From the NCBI GenBank assembly GCA_905221605.1, contig CAJNDS010002401.1, positions 169,001 to 233,000 on the forward strand: 64,000 nucleotides of DNA. The letters run 5' to 3'. The first letter of the stretch is position 1; every line of letters starts with the position of its first letter. Shown piece by piece: positions 46,856 through 57,828 of the stretch. Source of the stretch: Symbiodinium natans. Taxonomy: Eukaryota; Sar; Dinophyceae; Suessiales; Symbiodiniaceae. The notes beneath the pieces are model-generated. The model was not told the origin of the DNA. It was given only the letters and a program-made list of their open reading frames with translations, and searched no databases. The position numbers and the translations under genes are program-made.

Positions 46856-47793
46856 CTCAGGCAGTGTTTAGGGTGTAGGATTTAGGGTTTAGGGTTTAGG
46901 GTTTAGGGTACCTTTTAAGGTTTAGGGTTTATGGAGTGTGAGGCTTGGGCTCAGGGGTCCGAGGATCATCAACCCCATCCAAGTCTGGCTCGCCCAACGC
47001 AGGAGGCGAGCGCCTGGCCAACTTGTGCAAAAAAAGCCTTCGAAGGGACTCCTACTCCCTAAACCCTAAACCCTAAGGGCAGTAGTGGATCAGAGAGAGC
47101 AGACTTTTTAAAGCGAGCCTGAGACCCACAGCGTGTCGTGGAGTGTCCAGGCGTACCGCGGCACCGGAGTTGATGCTGTGTTTCCCTTAAGAGGCTCAAA
47201 CTCAGCTTGGCTCGACTGTCCAAGTACCTCGCAACATACGGGCGTATTGAGCCCAAGACTATACCTACCCATGGACGTGGGTTCCAACTCGGGTTTGATT
47301 TAAAAATCTTTAGACCCTAGCCCTCAACCGGATCATAGGAAATAGAATGTCCTTCCCCACTCTCCCCTCAGTCTAAATTATGATCGCTTGGGGATTCAAA
47401 ACTCAAGCTCGAACTTGAGGGCTTAGGGTCCAGGCGCTGGACAAGGGTCGCTTCCAAAAGCTCTTGTGTTAACCTGCAGTTTAGGGTTTAGGGCTAGGGC
47501 ACCCCGAAACCCCGCGTCTCAAGCTGCATTGTAGCATCCGTTTCAAACCAAGGCCTGTGTCCGGCTGGACGACCCCTGAATACTCCAAGTCGGAAACCCT
47601 AAACCACTCCACCATGAACCGCACGACGCACCCCTACACCATGTGCACCCTAGACACCTTGACCAAAGCCTCATGAAGTAAGCTACCCTGATACAATCCA
47701 AAACCCTCCAGACCCCCTATAAACTTCCTTAAGCCCCTACCTTTAAACCCCTTTAAAAAGCCCTACAAAGGCCCTTAAAGCCCCTATTAAACA

Positions 47794-47868
47794 CCCTGGG
47801 ACCGCGGCGACCTTGCCCGCAACATGGTCGTCGACCTTGGCAATGCTGAGGCTTGGGGACGCTGGCTT
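47794..47868. CDS. Candidate exon, either strand
   Basis: Plus reads DRGDLARNMVVDLGNAEAWG; minus reads PSLSIAKVDDHVAGKVAAVP. Both are protein-like, and TTTAGGG-type repeats lie on the high side. Strand is undecided. Confidence 0.3.
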
Positions 47869-48294
47869 GGGGCTGTTTCGGGTTAAGGGTTTAGGGTTTC
47901 GGGTCTAGGGTCTAGGGTTTAGGGTCTAGGGTTTAGGCTATGTAGGGTTTGTAGGGTATAAGGGTTTATCGGGTTTCTAGTGTTCATACGAGGGTTTGTA
48001 AGTTTATGGGGGCTGTGTAGGCCATGTAGGGTTTATAGGGTGTATAAGGATGTTAGAGGGTTTATCGTGTTTATATGGGGGTTTATAGTAAGTTTATAGG
48101 GTTTGCAAGGTTTACAGGGTTTAGGTTGCAGGGTTCAGGCTTCAAGAATCTAGGGGTGGGAGAAGGGCTTTAAGGCTTGGGGCTTCAGACGCCTGGTCGC
48201 AGACGTTTTGAGAAGATCAGGGGTTGCTGGTGCAGGGTCGAGTCTGCTGCGAGAAGTCTAGCTGCTGCTGTATGACATCTCTCTCTCCGTCTCT

Positions 48295-48335
<41 letters not shown>

Positions 48336-48345
48336 AGCTGGAGGG

Positions 48346-48426
48346 TCTAACAGTCCTTAACAGGGATTCTCGTACCTCTAGTCGAATCCCGTTTAAGGTC
48401 TGTTAGTAGAAGGGGGAACATCCCAA
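48346..48426. mobile_element. Short inverted-repeat element, family A copy 5, left end lost
   Basis: TAACAGTCCTTAACAGGGAT at the left joined to a CT microsatellite (48279-48336); GAAGGGGGAACATCCCAA at the right. Confidence 0.7.
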
Positions 48427-48469
48427 GTTCTGTGGTTTTTGTTGAGGCTTGAGGGCTTCGAAGCTAGGC

Positions 48470-48547
48470 AATCTCCTGGCGCGCCGAGTGCGGCACGTAC
48501 TCCTTCATTGTCTTGCCAGAGCTTTTGAAGTCCCGGCATCGAGTGAC
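48470..48547 (-). CDS. Candidate internal exon, unknown protein
   Basis: A CCCAG acceptor, the 26-codon frame VTRCRDFKSSGKTMKEYVPH then SARQEIA..., ending at a GC donor (or at the TAG just beyond). This is one of the clearest islands. It is not flanked by telomere runs. Confidence 0.5.
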
Positions 48548-49165
48548 CTGGGGAGTCGGGAGTCTACCATTGCTTAAGAACCCCCCCCAAAAAAAAAACA
48601 AAAAAAATGCAAAATCTTGCTTATAAAAGTAATGCGGGGATTGTCTTGTTTTTTTTGGGAGGTTCTTAAGCAAATGGTTGGAGTTGGGGAGTGGCTATGG
48701 AGGGCTGGGGAGGGCTCAGGGTTTGCGAGTATTGAAGGTATGGGCTTCTCCGAACCCTAAACCCCTAAAGCCCTACACCCCAAGCCCGAAAATCCCAAAA
48801 CCTCGTCAAAAACCTGAACCCTTTCGATTAACCCAACCTCGAAATTTTGTTGTTAGAGGGGAAAAGTGCTAGGGAAAGGCTGGGGCCTCCTTGAAGGCTC
48901 CTGGTTACTGCAATGATGCCCATAGTGTTTGCCAGGCAGGGTTCTATCTCCGCTGCATCTTGTGCCCTTGCTCCTGAACCCCTCGAACCCTTGGGCCCTA
49001 GACCCCCTTTAGCCGTTGACCTGAAACAAATCGAAGCCCCAGAGTCCGTGAACCCCTCTACCATTTTTATATAAGTTATATTCTTTTGAATAATTAATTC
49101 TATATTTTTATTGCAATATTAAGCCATAGAAACACTTACATTGAAACGTCCCAAGCCTATTGGGC

Positions 49166-49241
49166 CTATTCCTTCGCGGCTCCGGGTCGCCCGGCACCCA
49201 CTACGCACTCCACGCCCGGGTCGAGGCGTGCCAAATGCAGC
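49166..49241 (-). CDS. Candidate exon, possibly terminal
   Basis: A CTCTTAG acceptor, the frame LHLARLDPGVECVVGAGRPG then AAKE and TAG. Either the TAG is the real stop or the exon ends six bases earlier at a GA donor. The family is unknown. Confidence 0.4.
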
Positions 49242-49429
49242 CTAAGAGAGGGCAGGGGATTTATGTTTTTGGGGTTTAGGGTTTAGGGTTTAGGAAGAAC
49301 TTAGGGGATAAGGGTGAAGGAGGGGAGCTTCAGATGGCAACACTGTAGGTCTTCGGGCTGAGGGTCGATGTTTCTGGGCCAGTTTCTTTTGCGAAGGCCC
49401 CCCCCCCCCAACTCACCTGACCCTTAGGT

Positions 49430-49528
49430 GGCTTCCGAAACTAGGGTACCTTACTGGGGTCCGTTTAATAAGGGACTCTTACTATGTTGGGGTCTATTTT
49501 GCGGGTCCCCCTATTTTCGTAAACCCCC
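49430..49528. mobile_element. Short inverted-repeat element, family B, opposite orientation
   Basis: GCTTCCGAAACTAGGGTACC at the left and CCCTATTTTCGTAAACCCCC at the right. The interior is the reverse of the 60-kb copy. Confidence 0.75.
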
Positions 49529-50298
49529 GGATTGCCCTTCCTATCCCCCTCTCTGAGGTGTCTGGCCACTGGAATTTCATTCGGTGGAGGCCCCTTTCTA
49601 CGCACCCACAACCCTTCAACCCTAAAACCCTACCACCATGAAACCCCAAAGATTGGAAACAAAACGCTTGAAAAACCCTAAACAAACCCTGTAACCCTAA
49701 AACCCTAGGCCCTAAACCCTGGAAACCCTGTAATAAACCCTATACTAAACCCTATAATATACACCCTACTAAACCCTCGAATAAAGCCTCTAAGAACACC
49801 TGCAATACACCCTAAAATAAGCCCTGGAATGCACCCTATCATAAAACCTTTTGTAAACCCTACGAGAAACCCTCTCGAATACATCCTGTACTAGGCCCCT
49901 TTTACAAACCCTACAATACACCCATAACAAAAACATATAACGAACCCTACAATGAACCCTATAAACAAACTCTACAATAAACCCTGTAAACAACCCCTAT
50001 AATCAAAACACCCTGTAATAAACTCTACAATAGCCCCTGTCATAAAACTTAAAGTAAACCCTATCATCAGCCATATCATAAACCCTATAAAAAAACATAA
50101 AACCTATTCTATCCGGCACTAAACCCTGCACTAAACCCTATCATAAACCCTAAACCCTAAACCCTAAACCTTAAACCCTAACACCCCTTAAAAAAAAAAA
50201 AAACAGCTAATCACAACATGAATAATAATTAAAAATATAAATAATAACAAGAAGAAGAATGATCATAATAGCATAATAAAGCGAGACCGACTCTGGGC

Positions 50299-50347
50299 AT
50301 CCCTGCGCAAAGGACCGCAGCTCGGGGCCGATCCCCAGCTTCGCGAC
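50299..50347 (-). CDS. Candidate internal exon of the 50-52 kb gene
   Basis: A CTCCAG acceptor followed by VAKLGIGPELRSFAQG with a GC donor. The plus strand has a long open frame too (LWASLRKGPQLGADPQLRDL). Minus is preferred because of the upstream islands at 50884-51833. Confidence 0.38.
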
Positions 50348-50709
50348 CTGGAGGCGGTCGCTTTAGGGGGGCTTCATGGCTGTAGGGTTTAGGGTTTAGG
50401 GCTAGGGTTTAGGGTTTAGGGCTAGGGTTTAGGGTTTCGGGCTGAGGGTTTCTAGGGTTTAGGGGCCGAAGGGTTGTAAGTTGAGGGTTTGGGGTTTGGA
50501 CTTCATGAGGGTTTAGGGTTCGGGGTTGCGGGCTGGAAGTTGTAATAAGGGCTTGTGGTTCTGCGGGGCTTGAGTGTAGGGCTTTATGAGGGCTATAAAA
50601 CCTATCAACCCAACAAACCCAACAAAGGCAACAAACCCAGTAAACCCTATAAACCCTATGAACCCAGTCACCTCAACAAAGCCTACTTGGCCCTAAACCC
50701 TACACCCTG

Positions 50710-50804
50710 TGATGTTCCCCCTCTTACTAACAGTTGAATAGGGATTATCGTATCCCTATTATAATCCCTACTCAGGACTGTTAGCATAGGGGAGAACATC
50801 CCAA
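50710..50804. mobile_element. Short inverted-repeat element, family A copy 6
   Basis: GATGTTCCCCCTCTTACTAA at the left; TTAGCATAGGGGAGAACATC then CCAA at the right. Confidence 0.75.
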
Positions 50805-50883
50805 CCTACGTACACCCTATACCATTAGCCCTCATTACAACCTAAACCCTAAACCCTAAACCCTCAACCCTGTAAAGCGTGAC

Positions 50884-50943
50884 TGGAACATCTCTGGCCT
50901 CCGGATCCGTCGCAATGGCGATGAGCTGAATGATCTTTCCAGC
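50884..50943 (-). CDS. Candidate internal exon of the 50-52 kb gene
   Basis: A CCCGAG acceptor, exactly 20 codons AGKIIQLIAIATDPEARDVP, and a GT donor. CCCTAAA repeats below and TTTAGGG repeats within 20 bases above. It is phase 0 on both sides, like the two exons upstream. Confidence 0.52.
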
Positions 50944-51111
50944 CTCGGGCCCGCGGCCGGGTTTAGGGTTTAGGGTTTAGGGTTCAGGGTTCAGGGTTCA
51001 GGGTTTCGGGGCCTAAAGGGTTTTCAGGGACTTTAGGGCTTACAGAGTTTAGGTTCAGGCTTGGGGTTTACATGGTTTTGAGCTTAGGGTTTATAGGGTT
51101 TAGGGCTTTAA

Positions 51112-51222
51112 GGGCTTAATCCCTTCCCCCTAATATTCAACCGCCCCCCCCCCCTACATACTCCCCTTATAGGTAGAGAAGAGTATATCGGGGCAACTCA
51201 TATAAGGGGGAAGGGACATAAG
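51112..51222. mobile_element. Short inverted-repeat element, single copy seen
   Basis: CTTAATCCCTTCCCCCTAAT at the left and TATAAGGGGGAAGGGACATA at the right are imperfect inverses. About 110 bp, non-coding. Confidence 0.5.
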
Positions 51223-51660
51223 CTAGACCCCAGGTTTCTATTGCAAGAGCCCCAAAGACCTCCAAGAAGGACTAGAGCAAAAACTGCTGGTGGAAACTTC
51301 GTTTCAGAGTTCGCCGAACTTGACAGCTCTAGTCTCTTAGGTCTTAGGGCTCAGGGCTTCGCAGGCTTAGGTGGGGCTCAGCCCTCTAAACAACCCCCTA
51401 CCAATCCTATACACCCTATAAGGCCAAAATGCCTCTAATCCCCAAAAAAGCCCTATCGGTTGATGGTTTAAGGTTGAGGGTTTAGGGTTGAGGATGTAGC
51501 GTGGGCGCCTTGTCCCGAGGCATCCCAAGAGGCTTGGTATTGAGGGCTAAGTTACAGGGCTAGCTGGACCCTCAACCCCCGCCTAAACCTATGCCCAAGC
51601 CCTGAAACCGGCTCCAGCCCCAACAACCGAAAAAAAAAAAAAGATTGCGGGGTCCCGGGC

Positions 51661-51717
51661 CGGGTCGTGCGTCTGCGAGATCTCCATGAACCTGGCGGCT
51701 CGCATAATCGCATAAAA
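51661..51717 (-). CDS. Candidate internal exon of the 50-52 kb gene
   Basis: Nineteen codons, FYAIMRAARFMEISQTHDP, with a GC donor. The acceptor AG is preceded by a run of 14 G, an unusual 3' intron end. It joins in frame to the exon at 51765-51833. Confidence 0.52.
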
Positions 51718-51764
51718 CTCCCCCCCCCCCCCATAAAGATCCTAAACCCCTGAAGCCCCTAAAC

Positions 51765-51833
51765 ATCGCTGTGCCTCTGCTGCTCGAGGATATCAAAGGA
51801 GGCAATACGCTGCATGTACAGCACAGCAACCAC
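51765..51833 (-). CDS. Candidate internal exon of the 50-52 kb gene
   Basis: A GGAAAG acceptor, 23 codons beginning VVAVLYMQRIASFDILEQ and ending QRHSD, then the donor GTTTAGGGG supplied by a telomere-like unit. Phase 0. The protein family is not recognised. Confidence 0.55.
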
Positions 51834-52202
51834 CTTTCCAAGCAACCGGGTTTAGGGGTTGAGGGTTTAGGGTGTGGGGTTTGGGGTTTCGGGTTTAGGG
51901 GCCTAAGGGCCTAGAGTGTTAAGTGGCAGCTCTCTAGGTTCTGGCCTGTCGTATAACCCTACGACGGTGGAGCTTGCAGAGGGCCTGTGGTGCACAAAAT
52001 GCCGTTGTTAAGCCTGGGCCCCAGAGTAACCCAAGGAATGAGAAAACGGTATTTTGCTTGATGGGATTAAGAAGGAATCTACCCTCAAACAAGGAAAATG
52101 CGCTCGTTTGCAGGTCTGTGAACCCAAAAAAACCCGAAAAGCCTTGGAACCTACAACCCTACCCTCAAACTCCAAAAAAACCCTAAACCCTAAGCCTACA
52201 CT

Positions 52203-52283
52203 TCCAGGAGGTCGGTAGCACCCGCGGTGGGCCCAGTACCGGAAGGCAATTCCCCTAAACTCCAGGATCTTCAATGCATAGTG
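52203..52283 (-). CDS. Candidate exon beside an 11-bp minisatellite
   Basis: Minus reads HYALKILEFRGIAFRYWAHR then GCYRPP after a CCCCAG acceptor. A GTTTAGGGG donor after KILE is possible, which would shorten it to 23 nt. It may be the next upstream exon of the 50-52 kb gene. Confidence 0.35.
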
Positions 52284-52311
52284 CTGGGGTTTTCGTGGGA
52301 TTCCCTGCCCT

Positions 52312-52405
52312 CCTGGCCCCGTCCTGGCCCCGTCCTGGCCCCGTCCTGGCCCCGTCCTGGCCCCGTCCTGGCCCCGTCCTGGCCCCGTCCTGGCCCCGTC
52401 CTGGC
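52312..52405. repeat. Minisatellite, 11-bp unit CTGGCCCCGTC, about eight copies
   Basis: A perfect GC-rich tandem run. It creates artificial frames on both strands (SWPRPGPVLAP; TGPGRGQDGAR). Confidence 0.92.
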
Positions 52406-52956
52406 CCGCCCTGCCCCCCGGCCCCCCCTTCCCAAGAAGTAAAATGGCTGCTCGTCGCATTTCACCAAGTTTCACAGCTCTCTGCGCCATATTACAGCAA
52501 ACCCGAAACCCCAACCCCCAAATCCTAGACTTCTAAGCCCGAGCACTCCGGGGGTGGCGTATGGCTCTGACTGTGCCGGGGGTACTCTTCTGACCTGCCC
52601 TTACAACCTAGGGTTTAGGGTTTGGGGTTTCGTGCGGGGTTATGACCAGGAAGAGCCGTGCGAGCAGTATGGGCTTCTGGCCTGAAGGTTTCAAGCTTCG
52701 ATTTACGTAGGCTGAGCGAGATTATTTGCTGCTGCCATTCCCAGTGATACGTATATGATACTTCGCCTGGAGTTGCTCTTGCTATCGTCGCTTGCGTGAC
52801 ATGAGCCCTCTGCCGCTAAGGTTTAGGTTTCGGTTTTAGGGTTTAGGGTTTAGGAGTTAGAGCTTAGGGTACCCTAACCACCAAAAAGGAACGAAATCTA
52901 GGCATGGCCCTGGCCTTGCCATCCATCTCGCAGACCTGGGGGGGATTTTCTGCTAG

Positions 52957-53036
52957 GTTGCCCAATAGCCTAGGACTAAAAAGGGTGCCCCTTTTTGCTT
53001 AAAGGGGTTTATGAGGGAACCACTGGCCTACCAAGA
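52957..53036. mobile_element. Element related to the SDR introns (family E)
   Basis: GGTTTATGAGGGAACCACTG then GCCTACCAAG matches the termini of SDR introns 1 and 2. The left part has GGTTGCCCAATAGCC and GGGTGCCCC, shared with 56665-56720. Confidence 0.65.
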
Positions 53037-53583
53037 TAAGGATTAGGAACGGGAACGGGGTAGTACTGGGCATCCTAGTGCGGGGGGGGGGGGGGGGGGG
53101 CCGCTTTTGTGGAGTGGATAGGTTCGGGGAGTGCTGGGCGTCCTCGTGCCGGGGGGGGGGGGCTTAGGGTTTAGGGTTCGAGGTGAGGGCTTGAGGGTTT
53201 GAGGAAGGTGTACTTCAGTGTGCTAGGGTGCCAAGGTTTAGGGTGTTTGGGTGTTGGGGTTTAACGGTGCTGGGGCGTTGGGTTTTTTAGGTTGTTTGGG
53301 TGTTGGGGTTGAAGGGTGCTGGGGTGTTGGGGTTTTAAAGGTGTTAGGGTGTTGGCAAAACCCTAAACCCAAAACCCGAAAGCCTAAACCCTAAACCCTA
53401 GCGGCTCGAAAATAGTGACGCCCTGAACCTTTGGGCGCGGGGCCAGGTTCGTGGTTGGCGACGTCGCCAGCCGAGTTTTGAGGACCTCCTCTGTCGCCTC
53501 GGTCCGCGAGGTCGGCGGAGGTTTTGGGTGTCCAGTTTAGCAGTCTGAAATCAGGGGTGAGGGGTTGAGGCGTTGAGGGGTTG

Positions 53584-53690
53584 AGCAACTGCCCTTACTG
53601 CTGGCTGGTTCTTGAATGAGGGAATGAGGTCCCCTACATATTCCTTTAAAGGGTATATGTAGGGCCCTAATTCCCTCATTCCCTAGTCAG
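53584..53690. mobile_element. Short inverted-repeat element, family D
   Basis: CAACTGCCCTTACTGCTGG and GAATGAGGGAATGAGG at the left; AATTCCCTCATTCCCTAGTC at the right. Confidence 0.72.
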
Positions 53691-53859
53691 AATAAGGGGG
53701 TAATGATCCGTGATCAAGGGAAACTTGGGCGGTGCAGGGTTTGGGGATTTGGGCGTGCATCTCCCAGCAGCCTAGAAGGAACCCTTCTCTAAGCCCTCGC
53801 AGCCAAAACATCCCTCATCCTCAGGAGGTCTGAAAGCCCCAGAGCCGGCGGCCATAGTG

Positions 53860-53980
53860 GTTCTGGGTTCCTTGTCTTCGCTTCCGCTCGAGACTTCCGC
53901 TCGAGATTTAACGACTGCGCACGTTTCTTTGCGGCTTTCGCCGCCTTGGCCCTCAAAGAAGTAAAGGACTTGTCTTCCAG
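53860..53980 (-). CDS. Candidate exon, lysine/alanine-rich basic segment
   Basis: The minus frame reads LEDKSFTSLRAKAAKAAKKR then AQSLNLERKSRAEAKTRNPE. The basic, alanine-rich helix resembles tails of nuclear proteins. The edges are not fixed, and the plus strand is also open. Confidence 0.35.
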
Positions 53981-54505
53981 AGGTTGCGGCTTGGGGTTGA
54001 GGGCTTAGGGTTGAGGGAGCCAGTAGGGCTTAAGCGCCCAACGCCACAGCAACCGACCTGGTTTGCTTGGCTTGTTCCCCTCAAAGAGGACCCCATGCTT
54101 GAAAGGCTCGACACCAACCAAGAAGGAAGGGTTCAGGAGCCGAAGACTTGGACTCTCGAAGTAGGAGGTTGTATGAGAATACGGCCCTGGGTTCGGCCTT
54201 CTGCGGGCATTTGTTTCTTTCTGTCCGGGTGTAGATTGTTAAAGTCATATAAAAGCCTCTGAGCCGAATCAGAGCGCGGTACTGTAAGCTCCAACCCCAA
54301 AATCTACAACGTAAACCCCAAGCTGTGGAGGGGGGGGGGGGGGCAGGAGGAGGGGCGGAGGTAACCCTAAACCCTAAACCCTAAACCCTAAACCCTAAAC
54401 CCTAAACCCTAAACCCTAAACCCTAAACCCTAAACCCTAAACCCTAACCCTAAACCCTAAAACCCAAACCCTAAGAAGGCATAGGAAGCCCATGCTAAGG
54501 CCCCG

Positions 54506-54580
54506 GACACGCAGATTCTGGGCCCAAGCAAGCTCCTCAAGTCTGACAAGGCCTGGCAGATGTCGGCTTTCAGGGCTTCT
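54506..54580 (+). CDS. Candidate exon, plus reading preferred
   Basis: A CTAAG acceptor on plus gives APDTQILGPSKLLKSDKAWQ then MSAFR. Minus is open too (ALSDLRSLLGPRICVSGALA). CCCTAAA repeats lie on both sides, so the orientation rule does not help. Confidence 0.28.
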
Positions 54581-55620
54581 TGGGGCTAACCCTAAACCCT
54601 AAACCCTAAACCTTATAAACCCTAAACCCCAAACCCCAAACCCCAAGCCCTAAGCCCTAAGCCCTAAGCCCTAAACCCTAAACCCTAAACCCTAAACCCT
54701 AAACCCTAAGGTTTCGGATCGAGGCTTCTTTAGGACCGAGGGCTGCAGGTTCCAGGCTGAGGGCGGAGGCTTTGGGATTTAGGGATGTCGGGTTTAGGGT
54801 TGAGGGAAAGGGTTTAGGGATTTTTGGGGTTTAGGGTTTAGGGTTTTCAGGGTTTATAACCCCGAAACCCAAACCCTGAACCCAAAGACTTTGGGGTTTA
54901 GGGCTCAAACATTTCAAGCCCACAGACTTTTGGGCTTAAGGTTTAAGGTTTAGGGTCCAAAGCACATACCAGCAAAAAAACCTTCAATTCCAGAAGCTTC
55001 AGAAGCCCACGCTTTGGTGGTGCGGCGCACCATGTCTACACGGCGCTTCACTGAACCCCTCCACATTGCAGGGTTTACATTTCGCCTCTACCCTGTCCAG
55101 ATAAGCCCTAACTAATGTCCCACAACCCAAATCCCAAAACCCTAAACCATAAGCCCCAAAGAGCCTTTGGGTTCAGGGTTTAGGGCTTACCCTAAACCCT
55201 AAACCCTCAACCCTAAACCCTAAACACTGAACCCTAAACCCTAAACTCCAAGCCCTGGGCCCCTTGCGCTGGCCGCGCTGTCCAAGACTCAAGCAAACGA
55301 GGCTGAGGGCTTAAGGGACTTAGGGTGTTGGGGCTTCCCTAAACCCTAAACCCTAAACCCTAAACCCTAAACCCTAAACCCTAAACCCTGGAAAAAACAA
55401 AAAACACCTCGGAACAAAAGCAAGTCCCCCAGAAAGAACAACTTGTTGCGTTCATGGATAGGGTTTACGGGTTTGGGGTTCCGGGTTTGGGGTTTACGGG
55501 TTTAAGGTTCAGGGTTTAGGGTTGAGAGAGAGCGCCAGCCACGCGTCTCCAACCGACACCCTAAACCCTACACCCTAAACCCTGCACCCTAAACCCTACA
55601 CCCTAAACCCTGCACCCTAA

Positions 55621-55695
55621 AAGACCTGCCGGGATGGCTGGGCAAGTCGCCCGACTCAGCAAAGCGAATCGAATACTTTCGCCTTCGCGGGGTCT
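55621..55695. CDS. Candidate exon, either strand
   Basis: Plus reads DLPGWLGKSPDSAKRIEYFR; minus reads KYSIRFAESGDLPSHPGRS. C-rich repeats lie below and G-rich sequence above, as for an exon. Strand is unknown. Confidence 0.3.
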
Positions 55696-56467
55696 TTTGG
55701 GGCTTCGGTTCAGGCTCCGGGTGTTTCTCTCGAAGTTCTAAGCCGGGTGGATCCCTTTTGGGTTTAGGGTTTAGGGTTTAAGGTGTAGGGTGCAGGGTTT
55801 AGGGTGTAGGGTTTAGGGGGGTCCCTTCAGGGAATTCGAGGATGACGGGTACCCTTACATCTGGAGCTTGGGCCCCAACTACTGACCCGAAACTCCCCCC
55901 CCCCACCCACACTTGCGAGCTCGCCCTAAGCCCCCCCCCCCCCCCAAAAAAAAAAAAAAAAACAAAACATAACAACAGACACAAAACAAAACAAACACCT
56001 TCAAAAACCGACACGCCTGCCTTTAACATGCTTGAAAAGGCCTGAGGGTTGCGCATTCACTTCGCGGGTTTAGGGTTTAGGGTTTAAAGGGTTTAGAGTT
56101 TAGGGTTTAGGGTTTAAGGTTTAGGGTTTAGGGCTCGGGGCCTGTCGCAACCCCGTGAGTCTGCGGTATCGGGCTTCTTGCGGAGGACCGACCCAGATGA
56201 AGCCTTGTTTAGGGACTTAAGTTCTTGGGCGCAACCTTTTGCGGGGAGGTTTGGGGAAACCTACATCCTCATGGGCATCGCACTCTCGCAGCCGCCCTGA
56301 AGCCCAGAACTCCTTGCACCACCTTCCTGCAACACCAAGCCCCAAACCCACGAAGCCGATCTTCAGGATTCAGGGTTTAGGGTTTAGGGCTAAGGTTTAG
56401 GGTTTAGGGCTAGGGTTTAGGGTTCAGGGTTCAGGGTTCAGGGTTTTGGGAGAATGCCCCGCCTCAC

Positions 56468-56525
56468 CAAGTGCTGATTGATCATGCGGCAGTACTTGCC
56501 ATCCTCGGGGTACGTCTGCACGTTC
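56468..56525 (-). CDS. Candidate internal exon with canonical donor
   Basis: A GCCAG acceptor, the frame NVQTYPEDGKYCRMINQHL and the donor GTGAGG, one of the few consensus GT donors in the window. The family is not recognised. Confidence 0.5.
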
Positions 56526-56664
56526 CTGGCTCTTTTGGGTTTAGGGTTTAGGGTTTAGGGGTCTATAGCTCTTAGGGACGACATTCAAAGTTTCGACTAA
56601 AAGTAGTGACCCACACCACGCTCTTTTGATATTAGAGTCTGCCTAACGTAAAATTACAAGTCTG

Positions 56665-56722
56665 GGTTGCCCAGTGGCCAAAGAATGAAACAGGGTGCCC
56701 CTTGTTTGCTCAAGGCGTTTTA
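56665..56722. mobile_element. Family E fragment
   Basis: GGGTTGCCCAGTGGCC, GGGTGCCCCTTGTTTGCT and AAGGCGTTTTA resemble the 52957 element. The right arm is missing. Confidence 0.5.
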
Positions 56723-56975
56723 CAAATTTGAGGTTCGGGCTTTAGGGCTTAACCTAAAAAGGGAATCCACCAAAGGCCTACAAATCGAAGGGGTGTCATC
56801 TGAGTCCAAGGAATCTCTGATGACATGCCCGGGTCTGACACAAATCCTCCAGAAGATTCGGCACTAAACCCGTGACTAAACCCGCAACCCTATACGCCCT
56901 AAACCGTAAGGCCACCTAAACCTAAGCCCTACTAGTATCCCCCAAGCCCGAAATCCCACCGACACCGCACACAAA

Positions 56976-57218
56976 CTAAGCCCTAAGCCCTAAGCCCTAA
57001 GCCCTAAGCCCTAAGCCCTAAGCCCTAAGCCCTAAGCCCTAAGCCCTAAGCCCTAAGCCCTAAGCCCTAAGCCCTAAGCCCTAAGCCCTACGCCCTAAGC
57101 CCTAAGCCCTAAGCCCTAAGCCCTAAGCCCTAAGCCCTAAGCCCTAAGCCCTAAGCCCTAAGCCCTAAGCCCTAAGCCCTAAGCCCTAAGCCCTAAGCCC
57201 TAAGCCCTAAGCCCTAAA
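56976..57218. repeat. Homogeneous variant telomere array CCCTAAG, about 34 copies
   Basis: A 7-bp array with the single substitution CCCTAAG, almost free of the standard CCCTAAA unit. Only one unit (CCCTACG) departs. Confidence 0.95.
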
Positions 57219-57722
57219 CAACCCCAAACCCCTAAACCCTCCAGGCACAAGCGCGACAGGGCCGCCGTACGTTGGCCGGCAGCAACCCGGCCATGGCAGC
57301 ACCTCGGGGACTCTCAGCTGTACGCTTTTCGGGGGTAGTTTAGGAGCCAGTTGAGGCTCAGGGGATTGTAGGTTTTGGGGGTTGTTGGGGGGTTACTTAG
57401 GAGCCAGGTGGGGTCAGGGGATTTGGGGTTTTTGTTGGGTTTTTGGGTGGCGGGGCTTTAGGGGACTTTAGAGGGGTTAGAGGGGCCGAGGGAACTGGAG
57501 GTTGGGGTTTACTTTGGGTGGGAGAGAAGGCATGACAGGGGAGTTGTATTTCGGGAAGAAGAAGATTCAGGGGTTTAGGGTCTGAAGTTTAGGGTCTATG
57601 AAGAAGACCGTAACGCTAAACCCCGAACCCCAAACCCCAAACCCTAAACCCCCCAACCCAAAAAGAACAACAACCCGAAACCCCAAACCCTAAATCATTT
57701 AAATCCCAAACCCTGAACCCCA

Positions 57723-57828
57723 AAGGCTTGGCGAGTCCTTTTATGCCCCTCTTGGCGCTTCGGCCCCACGACCAAGCTCCGTCGGCTGAGGGACTTCTTT
57801 GCCCGAAAGCGACAAACTGTAGTGACAA
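57723..57828. CDS. Candidate exon, either strand
   Basis: Plus reads GLASPFMPLLALRPHDQAPS; minus reads SLQFVAFGQRSPSADGAWSW. It is bracketed by CCCTAAA and G-rich repeats in exon orientation. Confidence 0.25.

Noticed and set aside
52008-52528. Pro/Gly/Arg-rich proteins on both strands
   Set aside because: Created by the 11-bp CTGGCCCCGTC minisatellite; only the neighbouring 52203-52283 island is kept as a weak exon.
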